A DNA stretch of 64,000 bases from Vibrio pectenicida (GTDB lineage Bacteria > Pseudomonadota > Gammaproteobacteria > Enterobacterales > Vibrionaceae): NCBI GenBank assembly GCA_024347015.1, contig AP024890.1:124001-188000 (forward strand), written 5' to 3'. Made by a program: the position numbers and the translations under genes. Shown here one piece after another: positions 56,989 through 64,000 of the stretch (within the stretch, counting starts at the first letter, position 1; each line of letters opens with the position of its first letter). The notes under the pieces are model-generated. The model saw only the letters and a list, made by a program, of their open reading frames with translations, had not been told where the DNA came from and searched no databases.

Positions 56989-57048
56989 TTAATTGAAGCC
57001 AAGAGTATGTTATTGGTTAGATATATTATTTAAGGAAAATGGCAAACG

Positions 57049-57954
57049 ATGGATTGGAACTTAAATGATCTTCCGATATTTATTACCGTTGCAGACACTA
57101 GGGGAATGACAAAAGCAGCGAGAAGACTTGGCATACAGAAATCTAGTGTCAGTCGCGCCATATCTCGCCTAGAAGATTCGTTCAACACGACATTGATGGA
57201 GAGAAACAGTCGTCACCTCAAATTGACCTCAGATGGTGAGAAATTGTACCAACACGTACAACCTTTGGTGCAAAGCTTGTTACATGTAAAACAGCAGATG
57301 CCCTCACAAATCCTAAGAGGCTCTCTAAATTTAGCAACCACCTTAGCCTTTTCACGAGAGATATTGTCACCTAATCTAGCAAGCTTTACTGAACGTTATC
57401 CGGAGATAAGACTGTCTATCCGAAGTATGTCAAACAAAGCGAGTCTGCTTAAAGATAACTTTGATCTGACTATTCAACTCGGAGATTTGGCGCCTTCAGG
57501 CTTCTACGCTAAGACTCTAGTCACAGTCACCCTACTCTGGTTCTGTTCGCCCGATTATCTGCACGCACATCCAGAGCTCAAACAGGCAACACCAGACACA
57601 CTTCTACAACATGTTAACTTCTACCATGATCAAGAGAACAATCAGCCTGAGCTGTATATGAATGGTCTAGATGGCATCAAGCAGAAAGTTGTATTTCCAC
57701 ATGCGAATCAAATTGACGATGTGCTAATGGTAAGAGATCTGGTCGCTTCTGGAAATGGGGTTTCTCTATTACCCGATATCTATTGTCGTCAGTTGTGCCG
57801 TGAAGGGAAGCTAATACAAATTGCGCCAGAAATAAGTGTTTTCCCTAAAGTGGCAATCTCAGCAGTTTATGCTAGTAAAATGACGCAATCACCGCGCTTA
57901 AAAGCCATGATTCAATTTATGGAGGAAATCAGCCAAGAATATATAAGGCAATAA
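57049..57954 (+). CDS. LysR-family regulator divergent from the photolyase operon
   Basis: A 301-aa LysR regulator. HTH: FITVADTRGMTKAARRLGIQKSSVSRAISRLE (the region at residues 11-42), then TLMERNSRHLKLTSDGE and a C-terminal effector domain. It resembles the CrgA/DhcR-type group. Divergence from the MFS operon with an inverted repeat between them is the classical LysR arrangement, so I infer that it controls that operon. The gene downstream is convergent. Confidence 0.88.
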   Translation: MDWNLNDLPIFITVADTRGMTKAARRLGIQKSSVSRAISRLEDSFNTTLMERNSRHLKLTSDGEKLYQHVQPLVQSLLHVKQQMPSQILRGSLNLATTLAFSREILSPNLASFTERYPEIRLSIRSMSNKASLLKDNFDLTIQLGDLAPSGFYAKTLVTVTLLWFCSPDYLHAHPELKQATPDTLLQHVNFYHDQENNQPELYMNGLDGIKQKVVFPHANQIDDVLMVRDLVASGNGVSLLPDIYCRQLCREGKLIQIAPEISVFPKVAISAVYASKMTQSPRLKAMIQFMEEISQEYIRQ

Positions 57955-57967
57955 TCTGAATGTGGTG

Positions 57968-58966
57968 CTAATCAATTAAGCGCACCACAAGAGAGCCTGG
58001 CGCTCGCACAGACTCGACATTGTGACTAATAACAGTACCTTTAATCGGTGAGCGGTAGGTATGAATTTCGTCACCAAAGCTGTTGTATTGTGAAGCTAGA
58101 ACCTGCCCTATTTCTACTGTCTCAAGCAAAGAAACATGACAAATAACAAAGCCACCTTGTTCTGCTCGTACACTCGTTATTCGATTCCCCTCGACACATG
58201 GCTTGCTATTACTATCAACTTGACCATCGATAACTTTATAGTATTTACAAATGTTTATGATACCCAAAGTTGCACGCTCAATCATATCGATATCAGTATA
58301 TCGGCCAATGCCGACTTCAACAGTGATAGAGGGAATACCCGCTTGATTATACACAGTTTCCAAAATACCCGGATCACCTGGGTCATTGAGGATAACATCA
58401 GGACAAACAAGTCTCGCCATTTGAATGGCATCATCTAATCGATAATCTGCAAACGCATAAAGAGGATAAGCTGAGCCACTAGTTTGGGAATGAAGATCAA
58501 TCGCAAGATCCGCATTTGGCTTGAGGAGGTTTTTCCACAAACTATATGCATAACGGTTAGCATCATCACCCTCTGGACTACCGGGAAAGAGTCTATTAAG
58601 ATTGGCTGATGAGCTATCAGGAGCTGCTGAATGAAAGTCACGACTATGACGAGCAATCCCAGAAAGATTCACGGTTGGCACTATAGTAATACACCCCGAA
58701 ATAGTTTGGTTCTCAAGCGCTCTTGCCAGTTGTTGAGCAGTCAAAATTCCATTTTGCTCGTCGCCATGCACACCAGCGGTAATAACAATACGTTTACCTG
58801 GTTTGTGGCCTTTAAAAACTCTTACTGGCAGTGTCTGAGGGTGACCAATTGCATCAGTTGCAACAGCAAACCAAAACTTATGTTCACCTGGCTCTAGGGT
58901 ATCAACATCTAACGCCTTCACCGTAGGGTACATAGGTACTATGCATTCGTTCAATGTTTTACTCAT
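57968..58966 (-). CDS. M14-type succinylglutamate desuccinylase/aspartoacylase family enzyme
   Basis: A 332-aa zinc-dependent deacylase. Zinc ligands are in GVHGDEQNG (HxxE) and DLHSQTSG (His); NLNRLFPGSPEGDD carries the substrate-binding NxxR pattern and SITVEVGIG the general-base Glu. It would hydrolyse an N-acyl amino acid; the C-terminal domain (APGSLVVRLID) is the AspA beta domain. ATG 58966 has GAGGGA upstream, overlapping the MarR stop, so the two genes form an operon with MarR first. Confidence 0.85.
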   Translation of the reverse strand: MSKTLNECIVPMYPTVKALDVDTLEPGEHKFWFAVATDAIGHPQTLPVRVFKGHKPGKRIVITAGVHGDEQNGILTAQQLARALENQTISGCITIVPTVNLSGIARHSRDFHSAAPDSSSANLNRLFPGSPEGDDANRYAYSLWKNLLKPNADLAIDLHSQTSGSAYPLYAFADYRLDDAIQMARLVCPDVILNDPGDPGILETVYNQAGIPSITVEVGIGRYTDIDMIERATLGIINICKYYKVIDGQVDSNSKPCVEGNRITSVRAEQGGFVICHVSLLETVEIGQVLASQYNSFGDEIHTYRSPIKGTVISHNVESVRAPGSLVVRLID

Positions 58967-58978
58967 CAAACTTGTCCC

Positions 58979-59407
58979 TCAAACAGTAGCAACCATTTTT
59001 TGTAATAGACGAATAATTTCGTCTCGTTCGCTCAGTTCAAGCGAACTAAGTAGCTTCTGATTGATTGCCATTGGTATAGGAACCAATGTTTCTTTTAACG
59101 CCCTACCCTTATCAGTTAGGTATATACGAAATGAACGGCGGCTAAATGGATCCACCTGACGCTCCACCAAACCTAAGTTTTCAAGCTTGTCGAGAGTACG
59201 AGTTGTAGTAGAATTCTCAACTTTGGATTTTTGAGCAATCTCACGTTGAGTCACCCCCTCTTCTTCCCATAAACACATAAGAGTCGGCCATAATGCAATC
59301 GTCAACCCATGTTTCTTTAATTCTGTATCAAAAGTTTTAGCGGCATCATTAGCTACCACATTAATCAACCAACCGAAGCTACTTTGTCTGTTAAACTTCT
59401 CACTCAT
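58979..59407 (-). CDS. MarR-family transcriptional regulator
   Basis: A 142-aa winged-helix regulator. QREIAQKSKVENSTTTRTLDKLENLGLVERQVDPFSRRSF, split across the recognition helix and wing, is a standard MarR pattern, with dimerisation helices at both ends. First gene of the operon with the aspartoacylase-like enzyme, which suggests that it responds to an acylated or aromatic amino acid. No obvious operator was identified in the short upstream gap. Confidence 0.9.
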   Translation of the reverse strand: MSEKFNRQSSFGWLINVVANDAAKTFDTELKKHGLTIALWPTLMCLWEEEGVTQREIAQKSKVENSTTTRTLDKLENLGLVERQVDPFSRRSFRIYLTDKGRALKETLVPIPMAINQKLLSSLELSERDEIIRLLQKMVATV

Positions 59408-59432
59408 CCATGAGATCTCTCATCAAATAGAT

Positions 59433-60059
59433 TTAAAAAGAAAAGGCAATAATTGTCATAGTAACTGATGTTGCCAAAACTAGCACTAGAAAAGCACGAA
59501 GTTGAGAAGCAAATTGTAACCTTTGATATTGAGACAAACCTTTCTGAATACCTGTAACCATCGCCCAAGTTAGCGGTTTAGAACAAAATTTATAAACCAG
59601 AATTGCGACTATGTGTATTGCAACTAAGACTGGTAGAAAATTTGCCAAAGTAAAATGTACCGATTCAAGTATTTTAAATACATCATCCGTTAGCCAAGCA
59701 TTAGCCAAGGGTAAGTTATCCAGCATTCCCGCTACGGCTAAACCAGACACACATTGTAGCAACAAAGCAGTAATAATGACGAAAACCATCCATCCTCCTG
59801 CTGGATTGTGCCCCAATATTACTCGCTCCTTACCCAACATATATCTGACAACAACTTTAGGTGAACATAAGAACTGGCCGAAGCGATTAGTTTCACTACC
59901 GACATATCCCCAAATCAACCGCCAGAGAACGAGTGTAAACATTACCAATCCTATTGTTACATGCGGACCATTACCAGAAAACCCCGTCACTATTAATACG
60001 ATAAATAACACAGCTTGTAACCAATGATAAAGGCGTGTTGCTAGATCCCAAACTTTCAT
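59433..60059 (-). CDS. Cytochrome b561-type membrane protein
   Basis: A 208-aa di-haem b-type cytochrome of the Ni/Fe-hydrogenase/DHBB-like b561 group, four helices. His ligand candidates: TRLYHWLQAV in helix one, ESVHFTLANFLPVLVAIHIVAIL in helices three and four, and HNPAGGWMVF. It would pass electrons between quinol and a periplasmic c-type cytochrome. Start at ATG 60059 with GAGG upstream. Divergent from the cytochrome c' gene across a symmetric hairpin, the usual partner arrangement. Confidence 0.88.
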   Translation of the reverse strand: MKVWDLATRLYHWLQAVLFIVLIVTGFSGNGPHVTIGLVMFTLVLWRLIWGYVGSETNRFGQFLCSPKVVVRYMLGKERVILGHNPAGGWMVFVIITALLLQCVSGLAVAGMLDNLPLANAWLTDDVFKILESVHFTLANFLPVLVAIHIVAILVYKFCSKPLTWAMVTGIQKGLSQYQRLQFASQLRAFLVLVLATSVTMTIIAFSF

Positions 60060-60095
60060 TTTATACCTCAAGTTTAATGATGATTATTTACTCAA

Positions 60096-60153
60096 AAAAA
60101 CAGTTTACCCAACAATAGTTGCAGCCGCAACAATTGTTGGGTAAACTGTTTTT
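60096..60153. promoter_or_regulatory. 58-bp near-perfect hairpin between cytochrome b561 and c' genes
   Basis: Two 27-bp arms (60096-60122 and 60127-60153) with one mismatch and an AGCC loop, starting A5 and ending T5. It sits between divergent genes, 36 and 47 bp from their starts. Both strands contain TTGC(A/G)G, 17 bp, then TAAACT, so symmetric divergent promoters may be embedded. Confidence 0.7.
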
Positions 60154-60200
60154 AAAATCATAAATGGACCTAACAAATCCAATAATTAGGAGAAAGTCAA

Positions 60201-60632
60201 ATGAGAAAAACAATCTTTAGTTTGCTTGTTATAATGCCTTTAACCACTGCTGCACAGAACTTCAATATTCAGATAGACAAACGCCAAAATACATTTAAGG
60301 AAATCGAAACCATTAGTAAACAGGTAGATAGAATGTTAAGCGGCAACAAAACTAACTGGGAGGAACTGGAGAATCAAAGCCAAAAACTAACAGCCCACAG
60401 TACTGCACTACTAAGCTTGTTTCCTCCAGGTAGCCAAGCTGGCAGCAAAGCCAAGTCAGAAATCTGGAGTAAACCCGGTAAATTTAATCAGCTATTAACA
60501 CTAATGGACTTGGGCTTTAAAGAACTATATCAGGCAAGTAAGACCAAAAATATTGAACTAGCAAAAGTAGGTTTAGCGCATGCACAAAATACCTGCCGAA
60601 GTTGCCATCGCAGTTATCGGTCTCACTGGTAA
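60201..60632 (+). CDS. Cytochrome c' (class II c-type cytochrome)
   Basis: A 143-aa periplasmic haem protein: signal peptide MRKTIFSLLVIMPLTTAAQ, four-helix bundle, and the haem attachment site CRSCH near the C-terminus (residues about 132-136), the hallmark of cytochrome c'. It binds NO or CO and can protect against nitrosative stress or act as electron carrier. TAGGAG precedes ATG 60201. Its natural redox partner is probably the divergent b561 cytochrome. Confidence 0.9.
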   Translation: MRKTIFSLLVIMPLTTAAQNFNIQIDKRQNTFKEIETISKQVDRMLSGNKTNWEELENQSQKLTAHSTALLSLFPPGSQAGSKAKSEIWSKPGKFNQLLTLMDLGFKELYQASKTKNIELAKVGLAHAQNTCRSCHRSYRSHW

Positions 60633-60743
60633 CCCCCTCTCACCTACTAAAAAACACAGCAACATAAAGGAGTATCTATTTACTTCTTCTATATCAAACT
60701 GTGACTTTAGCCTAATTCAGCTTTAAACATTAAGGAAATAACT

Positions 60744-61409
60744 ATGAAATTAATCACATCAACAGTATTCATCATCTCTCTACTCACTTCAGGTACTCTC
60801 TATGCAGCCGACTATGGTGTAGAGCTGGCATGGAATACTAACGACGTAGAGCAGATCTTAGAAACATTACCCAACCAAAGAGCCGCTTTTGGCGAGTTAA
60901 TTAAACAAGGAGATGTAAAAGATATGTTTGTTGTTCACAGTAAAATAGATGGAAAACCTGTTCAGTTACTCAAATTCGTACTAGAAGCAGACAATGAAGC
61001 TAGTGTTGAAAACAAACTTAAAGGTCTCCCTATGTACAAAAAAGAGTTGGTTAAGATAAGTAACATTCGTTTGCTTGGTTCAAAATGGCTCGATAGTACA
61101 CCTGTTTATAACAGCTATGGTGTAATAATAAGATGGAAAGAAGGTATCGAGCCTCTAGAAATGGACAGGGTACTTGGTATCGATCTACAACGAGTTATCA
61201 GCCTCAATCAAGCGGGATTAGTTACATCCTCTTACCTAGATACACAAGAATTGTCTAACGGCGTAGTTCGTCCTATTTACTCGATCTCCTTCTTAGCGAA
61301 AGATGCCCAGCATGCACGTGAACTCAGTTCACAATTTGAAGCTGTAGCGTTAGGTTATACTACAATCGAAGTTCAGCACTTAGGTCGCAAGATTAATCTA
61401 CATCGTTAA
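60744..61409 (+). CDS. Exported protein of unknown family, two ferredoxin-like repeats
   Basis: A 221-aa protein with a signal peptide (MKLITSTVFIISLLTSGTLYA). The mature part appears to be two similar alpha/beta halves: YGVELAWNTNDVEQIL to ISNIRLLG (about 24-111) and YGVIIRWKEGIEPLEM to IEVQHLG (about 125-216), each with the beta-alpha-beta rhythm of EthD/YCII/muconolactone-isomerase-type domains. No catalytic motif can be named. It is 111 bp downstream of the cytochrome c' gene, so it may belong to the same redox locus. Confidence 0.6.
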   Translation: MKLITSTVFIISLLTSGTLYAADYGVELAWNTNDVEQILETLPNQRAAFGELIKQGDVKDMFVVHSKIDGKPVQLLKFVLEADNEASVENKLKGLPMYKKELVKISNIRLLGSKWLDSTPVYNSYGVIIRWKEGIEPLEMDRVLGIDLQRVISLNQAGLVTSSYLDTQELSNGVVRPIYSISFLAKDAQHARELSSQFEAVALGYTTIEVQHLGRKINLHR

Positions 61410-61488
61410 TAACGAAAGCAGGCACAGTCATCTAATGCCGATTATTTAAGAAATTGTCGAAATCACTTGACCGATCTTTAAAAAGCAT

Positions 61489-61524
61489 AAAAATCCGATA
61501 TTGAGTAATCAGTATCAGATTTTT
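61489..61524 (+). terminator. Terminator after the cytochrome c' locus
   Basis: An imperfect 16-bp inverted repeat (AAAAATCCGATATTGA / TCAGTATCAGATTTTT) with a GTAA loop, ending in T's. Confidence 0.65.
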
Positions 61525-61627
61525 CTATATCTCTTAAAAGCCAATTTACAGCGTCTTTTCAATCGGGTGATCATTTAAAACCAATAATGATCACGGTGTA
61601 GTATGCTATTGTACTTTCAAGGGTTAA

Positions 61628-62362
61628 CTAACTTCGCTGGCGACGCAAGTTATCAAGAATAATGCCTGTTGCCATAGCAACATTGAGCGACTCTGCTCCA
61701 CCAAATGATGGAATAGTAATTTTGTCCGTCACAAATTGGGCTGCTTCTTCACGAATGCCATGGGACTCACTCCCCATCAGCAAAATACCCTGTTCTGCAA
61801 ACCTTGTTTTGTGAACGCTGGCTCCTTCCAGAAATGCACCATAAACAGGAAGATTGGACTGCTGAAGAAAATCAGGTAGGTCGAGTGGCGTGACTGTTAC
61901 TCGACCAAAACTACCCATAGTTGCACTGATGGTTTTTGGGTTATACGGATCCGCACAATCTTTACTTGCAATTATATGCTTTATTCCGTACCAATCAGCA
62001 ACTCGAATAATAGTACCGAGGTTACCCGGATCCGAGACACCATCTAAAGCAATAATAACGCCTTCCGACCTAGGAACTTTAATCTCAGGGATCTCAACCA
62101 CAGCAATCGCTGCATTGTTACTCACTAGAGTACTAGACTTGGTCAGTTCCTCTAGAGATGCTTCGATGCATACAACACTATTTAGTATATCTTTGTTAGA
62201 CGACAGGAACTCAGCAGTAGCAAAAACATGTTGTGTTTTTAAACCACTACCAACCAACTCAATTACATTTTTCTCACCTTGGACTAAAAAAAGCCCTTGT
62301 GCCTTCCGTTGCTTTTTTTGGCCTAATGCACGCAAAAGTTTGAGCTGGTTTTTCGAAATCAT
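61628..62362 (-). CDS. TrmH/SpoU-family RNA 2'-O-methyltransferase
   Basis: A 244-aa SPOUT methyltransferase modifying a ribose in rRNA or tRNA with S-adenosylmethionine. An N-terminal substrate-binding domain (QLKLLRALGQKKQRKAQGLF, a basic stretch) is followed by the knotted domain with motif 1 LDGVSDPGNLGTIIR, motif 2 LLMGSESHGI and motif 3 SFGGAESLNVAMATGI. Target nucleotide not deducible. A G8/C8 run lies 19 bp before the ATG at 62381-62388; no good Shine-Dalgarno was seen. Confidence 0.88.
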   Translation of the reverse strand: MISKNQLKLLRALGQKKQRKAQGLFLVQGEKNVIELVGSGLKTQHVFATAEFLSSNKDILNSVVCIEASLEELTKSSTLVSNNAAIAVVEIPEIKVPRSEGVIIALDGVSDPGNLGTIIRVADWYGIKHIIASKDCADPYNPKTISATMGSFGRVTVTPLDLPDFLQQSNLPVYGAFLEGASVHKTRFAEQGILLMGSESHGIREEAAQFVTDKITIPSFGGAESLNVAMATGIILDNLRRQRS

Positions 62363-62463
62363 AATCTACCCAAGGTTAAAGGGGGGGGATCCCCTACAAA
62401 AACACGTGCGAGATTATAGAATAAAGCGCATAAGAGCTAAAGAGGCTTTCAGAGAAGCTATCC

Positions 62464-63642
62464 TTAGCTCCACCGAAGAATTCGTACTTCATTTCCTTCT
62501 TCCGGCTTGGCAGGAATATTAAGAGATAACACCAATGAGATAACAGCCATCATCGCACCTATATAGAAAACTGCCGCAGGTGATATAAGCCAAATAAACC
62601 CAAATGATACTGGAATAAATACCGCAGCAATATGGTTAATGGTAAACGAAACACCTGCTGTAGAAGCCATATCTGCTGGATCAGCAATTTTCTGTAGATA
62701 GGTTTTAATTGCCAATGCTAATGCAAAAAATAAATGATCGATAACATACAAAACCGCAGCCCATTCCGCACTCTGGACCACTGCGTACCCAATAAATACC
62801 CCAATGAGCCCAATATATTCAAACATCAGCGCCTTACGCTCACCAACTTTGCCTATATATTTACCAATCTTTTTGGCAAATAGAAAATTGAATAAATAAT
62901 TAATTAAGAACAGTAAAGTTATCTCAGTTACTGAATAGCCAAACTTTTCGACCATCAAAAAACTAGCAAATACCGTAAAAATCTGTCTGCGAGCACCACT
63001 CATAAAGGTCAAAGCATAATACAGCCAGTATCTTTTTCTCAATACCAGTTTTTTGTTTTGCTGAGTCTCAGTTTTGAACTGAGGAAATGCAAATACCATC
63101 CAAACAACCAGCATAAAACCAATGCCACCAAAAGTCAGATAGACCCATTGGTAGTCCATTTTAAATACCTGCAAACATACCCAAAGCGCCCCATAAGTTA
63201 ATAAAGAAGCCAGCGCACCAACCGAGATAAATTTACCCAGCATTTCCGGTGCTTCATCCTTTGATAGCCATTGCAAAGATAACGACTGCTTTAATGTTTC
63301 AAAATAATGAAATCCCGTCGACATGAGTAAAGTGGTGAGTAAAAGTCCGTATAAAGAAGGAAAGAAACCGGTAATGGCAGTACCTATGGTTAAAGCGCCA
63401 AGCGCAAGCAACATAAATCTCTGCTCACGGATAAATAGCAAGACAAACACAGCGGTAAACGCCAAAAATCCAGGGATTTCACGTACACTCTGCAAAAGTC
63501 CAATATCCGACCCATCAAAATTAGCACGCTCAATAACAAAATTGTTCAGCAGCGCCATCCAGCTTGAAAAGGCAATGGGGACTACAATAGAAATAATAAT
63601 TAAAAAGTTTTGAGGCGTTTTCCAACTCGCAGACTGCGTCAT
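62464..63642 (-). CDS. MFS transporter
   Basis: A 392-aa, 12-helix major facilitator. SGARRQIFTVFASFLMVEKFGYS and GERKALMFEYIGLIG are typical cytosolic-loop/helix sequences; no drug- or sugar-specific motif is evident. ATG 63642 (MTQSA) has AAGGA 8 bases upstream; a 19-codon longer frame is less likely. It is codirectional with the RNA methyltransferase, about 100 bp upstream. Substrate unknown. Confidence 0.8.
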   Translation of the reverse strand: MTQSASWKTPQNFLIIISIVVPIAFSSWMALLNNFVIERANFDGSDIGLLQSVREIPGFLAFTAVFVLLFIREQRFMLLALGALTIGTAITGFFPSLYGLLLTTLLMSTGFHYFETLKQSLSLQWLSKDEAPEMLGKFISVGALASLLTYGALWVCLQVFKMDYQWVYLTFGGIGFMLVVWMVFAFPQFKTETQQNKKLVLRKRYWLYYALTFMSGARRQIFTVFASFLMVEKFGYSVTEITLLFLINYLFNFLFAKKIGKYIGKVGERKALMFEYIGLIGVFIGYAVVQSAEWAAVLYVIDHLFFALALAIKTYLQKIADPADMASTAGVSFTINHIAAVFIPVSFGFIWLISPAAVFYIGAMMAVISLVLSLNIPAKPEEGNEVRILRWS

Positions 63643-63885
63643 GATTAAGTCCTTATATTCCAACATACTTACCTTAAATCTATCTGGAATAATAGACAAA
63701 TTTATTTACTTAAAAACAAAAATGCATACCCATTTGTTGCATAACGTAATGGAAATATAGAGATCTTCTGTTCGATCCTAAAATTACATCGCAAATAAGT
63801 TTAATAAATGACCATTACAAACTTTGACTAGGGGCACTTATAATTATAATATCATCAATAGAAGTGTCATTATGTTGGAGGCTAG

Positions 63886-64000
63886 ATGGATACAAAGGAA
63901 GAAGATCGTTCAGAACACCTCTCAAACCCTCACCCAGAAAAAGGGTTCACATCGATCAATAGTACAGATGCTCTAGCTATGTTAGAGCATGGTGGTGAGC
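63886..64000 (+). CDS. Start of an unidentified gene, cut by the window end
   Basis: ATG 63886 has a strong GGAGG 9 bases upstream and an open frame to the window end (MDTKEEDRSEHLSNP...). The 38 residues seen are acidic and hydrophilic with no signal peptide or motif. An overlapping ATG at 63872 stops early. Product unknown. Confidence 0.6.
   Translation, partial: MDTKEEDRSEHLSNPHPEKGFTSINSTDALAMLEHGGE

Noticed and set aside
62379..62394. AGGGGGGGGATCCCCT as a terminator
   Set aside because: Short G/C palindrome lying upstream of, not after, a gene and without a T run.
61890..62522. 210-codon open frame antisense to the RNA methyltransferase
   Set aside because: It mirrors the complement of a well-supported gene, has no ribosome site and no recognisable domain.

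Overview
The window reads as AT-rich chromosomal DNA of a marine gammaproteobacterium close to Vibrionaceae. The evidence is family content, not a database match: a vibriolysin-type M4 protease beside two Vibrio proteolyticus-type M28 aminopeptidases, a ShyA/MepM-like M23 endopeptidase, small proteins resembling DUF5062, DUF4144 and the TIGR02450 Trp-rich family, and a MetJ-like operator. I see no rRNA, tRNA, CRISPR array, insertion sequence or prophage. The gene mix is accessory: regulators, exported enzymes, toxin-like proteins and short metabolic operons.

Layout. 1-3.8 kb: a two-partner secretion pair (exoprotein, cut by the window start, and FhaC-type transporter), each with one frameshift. 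3.9-5.8 kb: a DUF5062-like gene, a DinB-like protein and an AraC/GyrI regulator. 6.1-12.4 kb: the least familiar region, with an 800-aa orphan containing internal repeats, facing a TAATG-coupled pair of exported proteins, one with an NleD/M91-type zinc protease motif. 12.7-21 kb: a DUF218 protein, an MsbA-like ABC exporter, Gfo/Idh/MocA oxidoreductase, cysteine dioxygenase, LysR, nitroreductase, a 0.9-kb AT-rich spacer and an SDR. 21-30.7 kb: subtilase, thioesterase, CHASE3 chemoreceptor, M23 endopeptidase, alpha/beta hydrolase, small conserved proteins and SelO. 30.7-36 kb: a TldD/PmbA pair, then a homocysteine S-methyltransferase/BCCT operon behind a MetJ-like operator. 36-42 kb: LVIVD protein, a DUF2975-HTH-membrane trio, and a tryptophan dioxygenase/kynureninase-like operon. 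42-48.7 kb: e(P4) phosphatase and a secreted protease island. 49-57 kb: YccF, a TSUP permease, a probable ADP-ribosyltransferase-like protein, and a four-gene operon (MFS, chorismate-lyase-like, CRY-DASH, FeS photolyase) with a divergent LysR. 58-64 kb: MarR plus aspartoacylase-like enzyme, a cytochrome b561/c' locus around a long hairpin, an RNA methyltransferase, an MFS protein and the start of one more gene.

How genes work together. Most genes lie in short operons, several with stop/start overlaps (TAATG at 10732 and 32087, ATGA at 55734, a 14-bp overlap at 35090), and convergent genes share symmetric hairpin terminators. The strongest candidates for undescribed biology are the M91/710-aa export pair with its 800-aa neighbour, the photolyase operon carrying a UbiC-like enzyme, the ART-like 409-aa protein, and a methyl-donor uptake/methionine operon whose BCCT transporter has an altered substrate box.
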